DNA from: Ectobacillus polymachus
Lineage (GTDB): Bacteria; Bacillota; Bacilli; Bacillales; Bacillaceae_G
DNA: 64,000 nucleotides
NCBI RefSeq assembly: GCF_048159605.1
Contig: NZ_JBLREB010000002.1
Location: forward strand, 628,944-692,943
Direction: 5' to 3'
Program-made: the position numbers and the translations under genes
Shown here: positions 44,062 to 52,505 of the stretch, piece after piece
How the letters are laid out: the number at the start of each line of letters is the position of its first letter
Position numbering within the stretch: the first letter of the stretch is position 1
Notes under the pieces: generated by a model
What the model was told of the DNA's origin: nothing
The model's database searches: none
Seen by the model: only the letters and a program-made list of their open reading frames with translations

Positions 44062-45981
44062 ATGAAACGATTAGCAAAATCGTTTATTATGTTTTTGGTT
44101 ATTACAACGATTATTTTTGTGTATGCCTCTGCAAGAGGAGATATTATGCATGCACAGGGAGGAAATGCAAAAAATACGAGAGAATTTGTTACTATTATGC
44201 CAGGAGATACTGTTTCACAGATATTGTATCCGAAACACACCAATGTAGAGGGGCTAACAATAGCATTTAATCCAGAAGTGAAGGATACAAATTTTACTGC
44301 TGATGTTGAAGTACGTTCTGCTAATGGTGTAGATCTTTTTCATATATCTTCTGCTCAGATGGATATTCTTGGACAGATGTCCTTACCACTTTCAAAGAAT
44401 GTCCAAGGTAGTGAACAGAAGTTAGACCTTGTGATTTCTAATATTCATTATGATAGCAGGAAACCTGTATCTATTAAAACTGCCCAGCCGCTTGAGAATA
44501 CGGTAATGACAATAAATAAGGAGACAAGCAAAAATGCAGCAGTAGTTGTGTCTTACACGCTATCATCCATTCCTTATTTGAAATGGTTTGTTTTGCTATT
44601 GTTAGCAGTTTGTGTGACTTGGTGTTTATCTTTTGCTGGATCAAATCTAATCCGTGAATATGCACTTATTGCTACACTATTTGGTCTGCTGTTTGCGATT
44701 TTTACTCCGATTTATCAATCTTCAGATGAATATGTACATTATTTGAAAAGCCAAGATGTAGCAGCTGGTCATTTTATAACACCGAAATATAATGGGTATG
44801 TTGGCTATTTCGTATCACCAAAAATCTTAGATACGGAAGTTGCCCCTGTTGAAAAGGATGAAAAATTTAATCCAGATGTGTATCATTTCATAAGCGGCAG
44901 TAGCGTAAAGCCTGATGATCTTTCTAAGCAAGTATTTACAAATCAACCTACAACAGCTGTATATACGTTTATTCCGTATATCCCGCAAGCTATTGGTATT
45001 AAAATAGCCATGCTATTCAATACGGATATATGGACTGCGAATATTTTCGGCCGCTTAGCAAATTTATTTACATTCGTATTGATGTCTACATATGCTCTGA
45101 AGCTTATGCCAATTATGAAACGAACGTTTATGTTTTTTATGCTTGGTCCAATTATTATGTTCCATGCAAGTAGTCTATCGGCAGACACCGTATTAATGGG
45201 ATCTAGCTTTATGTTTTTCGCATTATTAATGAAGCTCTGGTTTGAAAAGGAAACGATGAGCAGAAAAGAGAAAATACTTCTGGGATTGTCTGGCTTCATC
45301 ATGGTACTTTGCAAATTTACGTATTGGCCGCTAATATTACTTGTTTTACTTGCACCTTCTGCACGATTGGGAAGCAAAAAAGAATTTATTCGATTTTCTA
45401 GTATCTTCATTGGGATAACAACCCTTACAGTTGCTGCATGGAACTTATTTGTCATGAGTTATGTAGGAGATGCTGTTGCAGGCGGTAATGTATCTGCTAG
45501 CAAGCAGCTTTCATTTATGTTGAGTCATCCGGCTGAAACGCTGCATGTGTTTACGGTATCACTTGATCATGGATTAAGTGAATGGGTTCAAATGTACAAT
45601 ACGTTTGGTTTTCTCTCAACTCCATTAAAGGCAATTTTATATATATACCCGATAGTAATCGTATTGCTTGCTATTTTAGATCATCAAGATCGTCCGTTGC
45701 CTTTGCATAAATTTCAGGTTTGGGGATTACGTGTAAGTGTTATGGCGGTTACATTTTTAGTGATGCTAAGTTTATATTTAACTTGGACACCAGTTGGATA
45801 TCAATATATTTACGGAGTTCAAGGAAGATATTTTATACCAATTATTCCTCCTTTGTTACTACTGATAAGACAACATTTTACATTACAAGTGGATAAGCCT
45901 TCTATACCGATTTTTGCATCACGTGCTGCCACCTTGTTTTTAGCCTATTCGTTCTTATTTTGGTTTGCAAAGATGTTTTAA
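44062..45981 (+). CDS. DUF2142 membrane protein, candidate GT-C glycosyltransferase
   Basis: A 639-aa protein with an N-terminal anchor (about 8-26), an outside beta-rich domain to about residue 160, then about ten helices. The first loop after helix 2 has FTPIYQSSDEYVHYL, the D-E-x-x-H motif of DUF2142 that resembles GT-C catalytic loops. Families of this type transfer sugars from lipid carriers outside the membrane. AGAAGGGGG before the ATG. It sits between the half-transporters and the GT2 gene, matching a sugar-transfer cassette. Confidence 0.78.
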   Translation: MKRLAKSFIMFLVITTIIFVYASARGDIMHAQGGNAKNTREFVTIMPGDTVSQILYPKHTNVEGLTIAFNPEVKDTNFTADVEVRSANGVDLFHISSAQMDILGQMSLPLSKNVQGSEQKLDLVISNIHYDSRKPVSIKTAQPLENTVMTINKETSKNAAVVVSYTLSSIPYLKWFVLLLLAVCVTWCLSFAGSNLIREYALIATLFGLLFAIFTPIYQSSDEYVHYLKSQDVAAGHFITPKYNGYVGYFVSPKILDTEVAPVEKDEKFNPDVYHFISGSSVKPDDLSKQVFTNQPTTAVYTFIPYIPQAIGIKIAMLFNTDIWTANIFGRLANLFTFVLMSTYALKLMPIMKRTFMFFMLGPIIMFHASSLSADTVLMGSSFMFFALLMKLWFEKETMSRKEKILLGLSGFIMVLCKFTYWPLILLVLLAPSARLGSKKEFIRFSSIFIGITTLTVAAWNLFVMSYVGDAVAGGNVSASKQLSFMLSHPAETLHVFTVSLDHGLSEWVQMYNTFGFLSTPLKAILYIYPIVIVLLAILDHQDRPLPLHKFQVWGLRVSVMAVTFLVMLSLYLTWTPVGYQYIYGVQGRYFIPIIPPLLLLIRQHFTLQVDKPSIPIFASRAATLFLAYSFLFWFAKMF

Positions 45982-46011
45982 ATTCGTTAAAAGAGAGGGA
46001 AGGGATATCTG

Positions 46012-46728
46012 TTGGAGAAGAAAAAACTTATCATCATTCCAGCCTACAATGAATCTATGAACTTAATTCATGTTGTTAAAGATATAGAATGCTATGCAAA
46101 GGATTTTGATTATGTCATCATTAATGATTGTTCTAAGGATGATACGGAAGAAATTTGTAAGGAAAACGGTTTTAATTACGTGAATCTGCCAATTAATTTA
46201 GGAATCGGTGGAGCTATGCAAACGGGATACAAATATGCTAAAAAGTATGGCTATGATATGGCTGTGCAATTTGACGGAGATGGTCAACATGATGCATCGT
46301 ATATAGATGTCCTGCTTCGAACGATGGAAGATAAGCAGGCTGACATGGTAATTGGTTCTCGGTTTATTACGAAGGAAGGCTTTCAATCCTCTTTTTCTAG
46401 AAGACTAGGTATTCGTTTTTTCGAGTTTCTTATCTATGCCATTACGAGAAAGCATATTACGGATGCGACCTCGGGATTTAGAATCGTGAATCAAAAAATA
46501 ATCACTGATTTTTGTTCGTATTATCCGACAGATTATCCTGAGCCAGAAAGTATAGTATCGATTATACGAAATCAATATAAAATAGAAGAAGCACCAGTTA
46601 TTATGAGAGAACGCCTCGGAGGCACTTCTTCTATCGTTAATCTAAAGGCTGTTTATTATATGATTAAGGTGACGCTTGCCATTGTCATTGACAAGCTAAA
46701 GCCAGCGAGAAAGGGTGCTTTGAAATGA
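46012..46728 (+). CDS. DPM1/GacI-like GT2, polyprenyl-phosphate sugar synthase
   Basis: GT2 enzyme of 238 aa without C-terminal membrane helices. IIPAYNESMNLIHV, IINDCSKDDTEE, the metal-binding QFDGDGQHD and YPEPESIVSIIRNQYKIEE fit the dolichyl/undecaprenyl-phosphate sugar synthases. The partner DUF2304 gene overlaps its stop by 4 nt (ATGA), as in the streptococcal gacI-gacJ pair from memory. TTG start. Sugar unknown; GlcNAc is a guess by analogy only. Confidence 0.82.
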   Translation: MEKKKLIIIPAYNESMNLIHVVKDIECYAKDFDYVIINDCSKDDTEEICKENGFNYVNLPINLGIGGAMQTGYKYAKKYGYDMAVQFDGDGQHDASYIDVLLRTMEDKQADMVIGSRFITKEGFQSSFSRRLGIRFFEFLIYAITRKHITDATSGFRIVNQKIITDFCSYYPTDYPEPESIVSIIRNQYKIEEAPVIMRERLGGTSSIVNLKAVYYMIKVTLAIVIDKLKPARKGALK

Positions 46729-47102
46729 CGATTCGCCTTCAGGCACTGATTTTAATTGCAGTACTCATTATGTTTATTCAATTTATTAACTTACTGCGCA
46801 AAGAAAAGATGGAACTAAAATATGTGCTCGTTTGGTTTGCTGTATTAATAGGCATTGCGATTGTATGCTTGTTTCCAAGTATAATAGATTCGGTATCAAG
46901 CTTATTAGGAATTGAAACACCAATGAATTCTTTATTTTTCTTTGGCTTTATCTTTGTATCCTGTTTGTTATTTTCAATATCTGTGACAATTTCTAAGCTA
47001 TCGGTCCGAGTGAAAGAATTGACGCAAAAGGTTGCCCTCTATCAGTTCGAAAATGACAGATTAAAGAAAACCTTGCAAGAGGGAAAGAACGAGGAAAAAT
47101 AG
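46725..47102 (+). CDS. DUF2304 (GacJ-like) membrane protein
   Basis: A 125-aa protein with three hydrophobic segments and a charged, coiled-coil-like C-terminal tail (about 95-125, rich in Lys, Glu and Leu). DUF2304 proteins commonly follow DPM1-like GT2 genes; the streptococcal GacJ is, from memory, such a protein that stimulates its GT2. The overlap with the GT2 stop suggests a fixed complex that anchors the soluble enzyme to the membrane. Confidence 0.8.
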   Translation: MTIRLQALILIAVLIMFIQFINLLRKEKMELKYVLVWFAVLIGIAIVCLFPSIIDSVSSLLGIETPMNSLFFFGFIFVSCLLFSISVTISKLSVRVKELTQKVALYQFENDRLKKTLQEGKNEEK

Positions 47103-47114
47103 AACATGTAGCAA

Positions 47115-47150
47115 AAAAAGTAGGCTCCTCTTCAGAGGAGCCTACTTTTT
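47115..47150. terminator. Bidirectional terminator between the cassette and the GT4 gene
   Basis: AAAAAGTAGGCTCCTCT-tc-AGAGGAGCCTACTTTTT, perfect 17-bp stem. Confidence 0.95.
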
Positions 47151-47209
47151 GTCTAGAAGTATAACATGTGAATGCTTCAAGATAGATAAGTCCGTATATG
47201 CTTGTCCAT

Positions 47210-48280
47210 TTATTCGTTACAATCCGAATGATTATATACTTCAAACGTTTTATGAATCATATTGGCGAAGGTGAAGTGTTGTAAGTAATGGTTTCTACCT
47301 TGATTTGCTATGCGAGCATAAAGCTCCTCATTTTCGAGAAGCTCCTGAATTGCATGAGCTAACTCTTTATGATCTCCATATGGAACGAGTAGACCAGTTT
47401 CATTGTGTATGACTACCTCAGGTAGACCGCCAATTCTTGTTGCAATAACAGGTTTTTCCATTGCTAAAGATTCAATAGCAACATAGGAAAGCGACTCATT
47501 TTCTGATGGAATAACAATGATGTCGTTGTTTATATATTCTTCTACAACATTTTCGCAGAAGCCTTTAAAAGAAACACTGCCAGACAAACCTAAAGATATT
47601 GTTTCTTCTTCTAATGCCAGCTTTAATGGACCTTCTCCAATGATGTTGCAGTGCCACTGAAAAGATGGCCTAGCGTTTTGTAAGTTCCGTAATGCGTGTA
47701 ATAAAAAATAATGTCCCTTTTCCTTGCTTAGTCGCCCGATTACTCCGATCTGTTTGACATTGTTTTGGAAAGTAGGTTTGGTAACGAGGGGGTCTTCAAC
47801 ACCATTGTAGATCACTTGAAGTTTATGACTAGTTGCCCCTTTCTCGAGGAGCCTGTTTTTCATAAACTGAGAAACACAAATGATTGTATCATTATTTTTT
47901 GTAAACAATTCATTTATATTTTTTAGAAAAAACGGCATCGGAACATCCACATGATAGGTCCAAATTACACGTACATTCGCTCCAAGTTTTTTGGCTAATA
48001 TAGATATAAAGTTTTCTCTTAAAAATTGAGTATGAATAATGTCAATGTTTTCACGTAATACAATTTGACGAATTTTCCATGCAGCCTGTAAATCAAACGG
48101 ATGACGCATTTTAACTTGATATATTGGAATATTCATTTGTTTAAATTTTTTTAAAAGGGGACCTGGAGTTGAATAGACAAATATGCAATGATCGCGCCCT
48201 ACAGCTTCGATTAAATTCATTACATATTTTTCAGTTCCTCCATCTCCTATATAATTTAATATGTACATTATCTTTGTCAT
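47210..48280 (-). CDS. GT4 family glycosyltransferase
   Basis: Cytosolic glycosyltransferase, 356 aa, GT-B fold. N-terminal MYILNYIGDGGTEKYVMNL binds the acceptor side; the C-terminal donor motif is PSENESLSYVAIESLAMEKPVIAT (the E-x7-E pair of GT4). Sugar and acceptor are unknown, but it is next to the envelope glycosylation cassettes and read towards them. GGAAGG precedes the ATG. Confidence 0.85.
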   Translation of the reverse strand: MTKIMYILNYIGDGGTEKYVMNLIEAVGRDHCIFVYSTPGPLLKKFKQMNIPIYQVKMRHPFDLQAAWKIRQIVLRENIDIIHTQFLRENFISILAKKLGANVRVIWTYHVDVPMPFFLKNINELFTKNNDTIICVSQFMKNRLLEKGATSHKLQVIYNGVEDPLVTKPTFQNNVKQIGVIGRLSKEKGHYFLLHALRNLQNARPSFQWHCNIIGEGPLKLALEEETISLGLSGSVSFKGFCENVVEEYINNDIIVIPSENESLSYVAIESLAMEKPVIATRIGGLPEVVIHNETGLLVPYGDHKELAHAIQELLENEELYARIANQGRNHYLQHFTFANMIHKTFEVYNHSDCNE

Positions 48281-48658
48281 CTTTATTCCTTCCCTATAGA
48301 AAAAATACAGCTCGTCGTTGTTGTCATGCTTGTACTCTTATAGAGTCCGAAGAGGAGTCTATTGCATAATGATGGAATGTACAAAGCAGCTTTTCCAGAG
48401 CAAACGCCAAGCGTGAAAAAGAAGGTGACAATTACACAAATTGTTAGCGTTCTTTTAAGATTTTCTTATAAAAATAATCTTCATACAGTAAGTTCATCTT
48501 TCTCAAGAATAATTTATTTGGAGATAAAAAGCAACGTATGTTATGCAGTTGCTTGTTTGGAAAGTCCATGTAATCCATTTAAAGAAAGGATTATATCTAT
48601 ATGTATTATAAGCCATTATACGTGTGAGAGTTATGCTTTTTTGAGAGGAATAAGAAAA
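48281..48658. other. 380-bp stretch between the GT4 gene and bioY, no gene identified
   Basis: Presumably holds the GT4 promoter. A plus-strand frame (48362-48691) runs across the bioY terminator and has no Shine-Dalgarno or recognised homology, so I do not call it. The sequence could be a gene remnant. Confidence 0.4.
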
Positions 48659-48684
48659 ATATGCTCGCCAATTGGCGAGCATAT
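48659..48684 (-). terminator. bioY terminator
   Basis: ATATGCTCGCCAA and TTGGCGAGCATAT form a perfect 13-bp palindrome, followed on the minus strand by TTTTC. Confidence 0.8.
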
Positions 48685-48687
48685 TAC

Positions 48688-49272
48688 TTAAGCAGTACGG
48701 GAATAAGATGTGTTCGTTACAACAGATTGGTAAATACGAGGAGCGATCACGGCACCGATAATAGTAAATACGAGATCTTTCACCATAAACCAAGTCATTG
48801 TTTTCCAAACGGCTGCATAGGTCAGTGGTAATGCTAGCCATGCCTTTGCTGCAAGATACATGTAATTCGTACCAATTAAGTAGATAAGAACAATTCCGAC
48901 TAAAGAAGCGATTAGAAAGGTTGAAAACTGTGGGTCTTTTTTACTCTCAACGATTTTTCCGACTACATAGGCTACAACGATATAAGCAAGAATGAATCCG
49001 CCTGATAATTTAAAAAGAGTGCCGATGCCTCCGGAAAAATTTGCAAATACAGGTGCTCCTGCGATTCCAACTAACATGTAAACAATCATTGAAGTAGCAC
49101 CTAAACGGCTACCTAATAATAAGCCTGCTAGAATTGCAAAAAATGGTTGCATAGAGAGTGGAATCCCTCCTACTTGAAGAAACGGAGCCCAAGAAGTAAT
49201 ATTTGCTCCAATTGCCATAAGAGCAACGAACATGGCAGCAAGTGTCATGTCAAGTGTACGAAACTTACGCAT
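48688..49272 (-). CDS. bioY: BioY biotin transporter (ECF S component)
   Basis: Integral membrane biotin-binding protein, 194 aa, about six helices. PFLQVGGIPLSMQPFFAILAGLLLGSRLG and VGIAGAPVFANFSGGIG are BioY signatures; FILAYIVVAYVVG follows. It works alone or with the ECF energy module encoded elsewhere. A BirA operator overlaps the Shine-Dalgarno and a strong promoter lies just upstream, so it is repressed by biotin. Confidence 0.95.
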   Translation of the reverse strand: MRKFRTLDMTLAAMFVALMAIGANITSWAPFLQVGGIPLSMQPFFAILAGLLLGSRLGATSMIVYMLVGIAGAPVFANFSGGIGTLFKLSGGFILAYIVVAYVVGKIVESKKDPQFSTFLIASLVGIVLIYLIGTNYMYLAAKAWLALPLTYAAVWKTMTWFMVKDLVFTIIGAVIAPRIYQSVVTNTSYSRTA

Positions 49273-49275
49273 ATT

Positions 49276-49306
49276 ATGTTAACCTCCAAATAATAAAAGT
49301 TAACAA
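49276..49306 (-). promoter_or_regulatory. BirA operator of bioY
   Basis: On the minus strand TTGTTAAC (its GTTAAC at 49299-49304), 15 nt, then GGTTAACAT (its GTTAAC at 49278-49283), fitting TTGTTAACC-N15-GGTTAACAA. The right half overlaps the GGAGG of bioY. A third GTTAAC (49324-49329) sits 25 bp further up. Confidence 0.85.
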
Positions 49307-49307
49307 T

Positions 49308-49336
49308 ATCGTACAAATATAAAGTTAACTTGTCAA
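49308..49336 (-). promoter_or_regulatory. bioY promoter
   Basis: On the minus strand TTGACA (49336-49331), 17 bp, TACGAT (49313-49308), immediately before the BirA operator. Confidence 0.82.
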
Positions 49337-49381
49337 CAGGAAAATTGTAATCGCTATCTTTGTAAATATATTAGCTCTAAT

Positions 49382-49429
49382 GCTAATATATTTAAGGGCT
49401 TACTACCCTAAAAAGAAGTTTCACTTTAT
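49382..49429. repeat. bcr1-like repeat, short copy E
   Basis: Ends AAGAAGTTTCACTTTAT like the full copies, with a degenerate 5' part (TATTTAAGGGC). Internally deleted remnant. Confidence 0.6.
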
Positions 49430-49521
49430 CCCATATGTGTAGAAGGAAAGTATGTGGCATAAGAGAATTAATAAATAAAAGAGTTTATTCTAGTAATAAA
49501 TAGAAAAGGGGAGAAGCGATA

Positions 49522-49902
49522 GTGGAGCAAACATTAATGGAAGCGTTAGGTATTAAGATTACGAAGCTTGCAGAGGACCTTGTTGAAGCGACGATGCCAG
49601 TGAATGAGAGTACTCATCAGCCTTTTGGGTATTTACATGGAGGAGCGTCAGTGGCATTGGCGGAAACGGTAGCAAGTATGGGAACTTATCATGCTATTGA
49701 TCAGGAAAATGAGATATGCTTCGGTTTGGAAATAAATGCGAATCATCTTCGTTCAAAGCGTGACGGAATCGTTACAGCTATTGCAATTCCTCTACATAAG
49801 GGAAAAACGACCATGGTATGGGATATTAAAATTATGGATGAAGACAATGCCTTAGTATGTATATCACGTTGTACAGTAGCTATTAAACCCAAACGCTTAT
49901 GA
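49522..49902 (+). CDS. MenI/YuxO-like hotdog thioesterase
   Basis: PaaI-type acyl-CoA thioesterase, 126 aa. PFGYLHGGASVALAETVASMG is the active-site helix (Glu about 51). The YuxO/MenI group hydrolyses DHNA-CoA in menaquinone synthesis; that role fits but is not proven here. GTG start after AAAAGGGGAGAAG. Convergent with glyQS. Confidence 0.82.
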   Translation: MEQTLMEALGIKITKLAEDLVEATMPVNESTHQPFGYLHGGASVALAETVASMGTYHAIDQENEICFGLEINANHLRSKRDGIVTAIAIPLHKGKTTMVWDIKIMDEDNALVCISRCTVAIKPKRL

Positions 49903-49940
49903 TAATTTGAAATGATATCAATATGAAAGCAGATGGAGAA

Positions 49941-49977
49941 AAGAGGAAATCCTATTACAGATTTCCTCTTGTTTTTT
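49941..49977. terminator. Terminator between the thioesterase gene and glyQS
   Basis: AAGAGGAAATC pairs with GATTTCCTCTT, followed by seven T. Confidence 0.88.
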
Positions 49978-51353
49978 TAAAATTCAATTTTGCTTTCTAA
50001 GAATGCTCGTAATTCGCTAATTGGCATGCGAACTTGTTCCATTGTATCACGATCACGAACAGTTACTTGGTGATCTTCGAGTGAATCAAAGTCAAATGTA
50101 ATGCAATAAGGTGTTCCAATTTCGTCTTGACGACGATAGCGTTTCCCAATTGATCCTGTTTCATCGTAATCGATCATGAAATGCTTGGAAAGCTCAGCAT
50201 ATACTTCTCCTGCACCTTCAGCTAATTTCTTAGATAATGGAAGAATCGCTGCCTTGAACGGAGCCAATGCAGGATGGAAGTGAAGCACAGTACGCGTTTC
50301 ATTTTCCAATTGTTCTTCTTCATAGGCATCACATAAAAAGGCTAAGGTTACACGGTCTGCACCAAGAGAAGGCTCAATACAATATGGTACAAAGCGTTCA
50401 TTTGTTTGTGGATCGATATAGTTAAAGTCTTCATTTGAATGTTCCATATGACGTTTTAAGTCAAAATCTGTACGACTAGCAACACCCCATAGTTCACCCC
50501 ATCCGAATGGGAATTGGAATTCAATGTCTGTCGTGGCATTGCTGTAGTGAGACAATTCTTCTTCGCCATGATCGCGAAGACGGATACTTGTTTCCTTTAA
50601 TGCGAGAGAAAGCAACCAGTTTTTGCAATATTCACGCCAGAAGGAGAACCATTCTAAATCTTCACCAGGCTTACAGAAAAATTCAAGCTCCATTTGTTCG
50701 AATTCTCTCGTACGGAACGTAAAGTTACCAGGTGTAATTTCATTACGAAAGCTCTTACCAATTTGTCCGATACCAAATGGTAATTTCTTTCTCATCGAGC
50801 GTTGTACATTCTTAAAGTTAACAAAAATTCCTTGTGCAGTTTCTGGACGAAGAAAAATTTCGCTTGTGCTTGTTTGCGTAACGCCTTGATGGGTTTTAAA
50901 CATAAGATTAAATTGACGGATTTCTGTGAAATCATCACTGCCGCATTCGGTACATTTAATTTCATGCTCTTTAATCAAATCCTTCATTTGATCAAAGGAT
51001 AGACCATCTACAACCATTTCAATGCCTTTTGCTTCTAATGCGTTTTCGATAAGTTTGTCAGCGCGATGACGTGCTTTACAATGCTTACAATCGATCATTG
51101 GATCGTTAAAGTTGCCAACGTGACCAGATGCAACCCAAGTTTGTGGATTCATTAAAATCGCTGCATCTAAGCCTACATTGTACGGAGACTCTTGTATGAA
51201 CTTTTTCCACCATGCTTTTTTTACATTGTTTTTCAATTCTACGCCAAGCGGACCATAATCCCAAGTGTTTGCTAAACCACCATAAATTTCAGAGCCAGGA
51301 AACACAAAACCACGATGCTTTGCTAAATTTACGATTTGTTCCATAGAAGACAT
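49977..51353 (-). CDS. glyQS: Glycyl-tRNA synthetase (alpha2 class II type)
   Basis: Charges tRNA-Gly. The 458-aa single-chain form typical of Gram-positives with GRS1-type enzymes, not the two-subunit GlyQ/GlyS. Class II motif 2 is seen at SFRNEITPGNFTFRTREFEQMELEFF; RPETAQGIFVNF and CIEPSLGADRVTLAFLCDAY (motif 3) follow. Zinc-type cysteines are in CKHCKAR and CTECGSDDF. The ATG has GGGAGGAAAG. A glycine T-box precedes it, with a repeat element inserted between them. Confidence 0.95.
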   Translation of the reverse strand: MSSMEQIVNLAKHRGFVFPGSEIYGGLANTWDYGPLGVELKNNVKKAWWKKFIQESPYNVGLDAAILMNPQTWVASGHVGNFNDPMIDCKHCKARHRADKLIENALEAKGIEMVVDGLSFDQMKDLIKEHEIKCTECGSDDFTEIRQFNLMFKTHQGVTQTSTSEIFLRPETAQGIFVNFKNVQRSMRKKLPFGIGQIGKSFRNEITPGNFTFRTREFEQMELEFFCKPGEDLEWFSFWREYCKNWLLSLALKETSIRLRDHGEEELSHYSNATTDIEFQFPFGWGELWGVASRTDFDLKRHMEHSNEDFNYIDPQTNERFVPYCIEPSLGADRVTLAFLCDAYEEEQLENETRTVLHFHPALAPFKAAILPLSKKLAEGAGEVYAELSKHFMIDYDETGSIGKRYRRQDEIGTPYCITFDFDSLEDHQVTVRDRDTMEQVRMPISELRAFLESKIEF

Positions 51354-51421
51354 ATTCTTTCCTCCCTAAGTTTTAAAATAAATTCATAAAGAATGATAAA
51401 AAATGGGTGAGCCGAGTTTCA

Positions 51422-51552
51422 CTTTTCTAGTGTCCAGCTACACCGGCTAGCTCCATCCGGCCAGAGAACCTTTGCCCTTAAAAGGCAAAAAGCGCCTTTT
51501 TGGTCAAAGAACCTCTGTCCTGCGGAGCTGAGCGAGCCGGTTCTGCTTTTCT
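51422..51552. repeat. Second intergenic repeat family, copy 1 (between T-box and glyQS)
   Basis: Runs from CTTTTCTAGTGTCCAGC to GCGAGCCGGTTCTGCTTTTCTA. It contains the two units AGAGAACCTTTGCCC and AAGAACCTCTGTCCTGCGGAGC, also found in copy 2 at 55541. It is bounded by CTTTTCTA at both ends. No reading frame inside. Confidence 0.75.
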
Positions 51553-51599
51553 AAATAAAAAACGCTCGTCTCTAGGCATATAGCCTAGGGACGAGCGTT
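51553..51599 (-). terminator. T-box terminator of glyQS
   Basis: On the minus strand AACGCTCGTCCCTAGGC pairs with GCCTAGAGACGAGCGTT, followed by TTTTTTATTT. Confidence 0.95.
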
Positions 51600-51745
51600 A
51601 TACTCGCGGTTCCACCCTAGTTGACATACATATTGTATGTCCCCTTGTAGCATGTATAGCTCAGGATTGCCGTTTCCTTGCTTTCTAGGCTTTCACCGTC
51701 CCTAGATCGCTTTGTTTGCAAGTACTTATGTATCCTTCATTGCAA
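51561..51745 (-). promoter_or_regulatory. Glycine T-box riboswitch
   Basis: The leader reads (minus strand) AAGGAT ... GGTGAAAGCC ... ACGGCAATCCTGAGC ... AGGGTGGAACCGCG. Stem I closes with AGGAT/ATCCT next to the specifier GGC (complement of 51669-51671), a glycine codon. The T-box at 51605-51618 has the antiterminator bulge TGGA, which fits a UCCA-ending tRNA-Gly. Uncharged tRNA-Gly would stabilise the antiterminator and let glyQS be transcribed. Confidence 0.95.
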
Positions 51746-51818
51746 CAGTATAAAATTAGATGAGGCTATTCTAACATGTTCTGAAAAAATACACAAGACG
51801 AGGACAACAATGAAGATT

Positions 51819-52505
51819 TTAAAGAGTTCCATCTATTTGTACGATGTGTTTTAATGCTTCCCGTTTACTTAAAGGAGCAAGGGAATGTGTTTTAACAAAT
51901 TGCAAAACAGAAGCCTCATTTGTTTTTGCATATTCACGAAGTGCCCAACCGATTGCTTTTTGAATGAAAAATTCTTTCTGATCTGTAAGCTTTTCTATAA
52001 TCGAAAAAAGTAGAGTTTCATTGGTTTTCTCTTTATATTTTAATTGAAATAAAATACATGTTCGTTGTAACCAAATATTTTCTGAATGCATCCACTCGTG
52101 AATGAAGGATTCAATTAAATCAGGATGTGCAGAAAATATTGGGCCTATAAGGCGAGAGGCTATATAGTCCACCGTATCCCACCACGAGTTTGTTATGATC
52201 ATTTCTTCAAGTAACGGTAAAAAGGAAGAGTCCAGACACTTTTTATTTTTTTCCAATATATCAAGGGCTATGTAAGTAAATTCTCGTTCAGGCAATCCCC
52301 AGAGGGAACGTATGATAATGGGAAGTTCCGCTGCTAAGGGCTTAGGCCTAGTTGATAAAAACGACTTTAGAAGCTCTTTTCGTTCAGGTGCTCTGACTCC
52401 AAGAAACGGAAATTGGTTTTTCATATAGCGTTTCATATATTCGGCATTTTCTGTATTGCGGTAAGGATCGTAATGAAGCTGCAGAGCTTGTACGAATGGA
52501 TGCAT
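51819..52505 (-). CDS. DNA alkylation repair protein (AlkD family)
   Basis: HEAT-repeat DNA glycosylase that removes 3-methyladenine and 7-methylguanine, 228 aa. FLGVRAPERKELLK, ITNSWWDTVDYIA (the Trp and Asp used in DNA binding and catalysis) and FIQKAIGWALREYAK are diagnostic. Starts at ATG after AAAGGAG. Divergent from kapD. Confidence 0.88.
   Translation of the reverse strand: MHPFVQALQLHYDPYRNTENAEYMKRYMKNQFPFLGVRAPERKELLKSFLSTRPKPLAAELPIIIRSLWGLPEREFTYIALDILEKNKKCLDSSFLPLLEEMIITNSWWDTVDYIASRLIGPIFSAHPDLIESFIHEWMHSENIWLQRTCILFQLKYKEKTNETLLFSIIEKLTDQKEFFIQKAIGWALREYAKTNEASVLQFVKTHSLAPLSKREALKHIVQIDGTL

Noticed and set aside
44943..45455. 170-codon minus-strand frame inside the DUF2142 gene
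   Set aside because: Antisense shadow with no ribosome binding site.
48362..48691. 109-codon plus-strand reading frame between the GT4 gene and bioY
   Set aside because: It runs through the bioY terminator into the bioY stop, has no good ribosome binding site and no recognised family.
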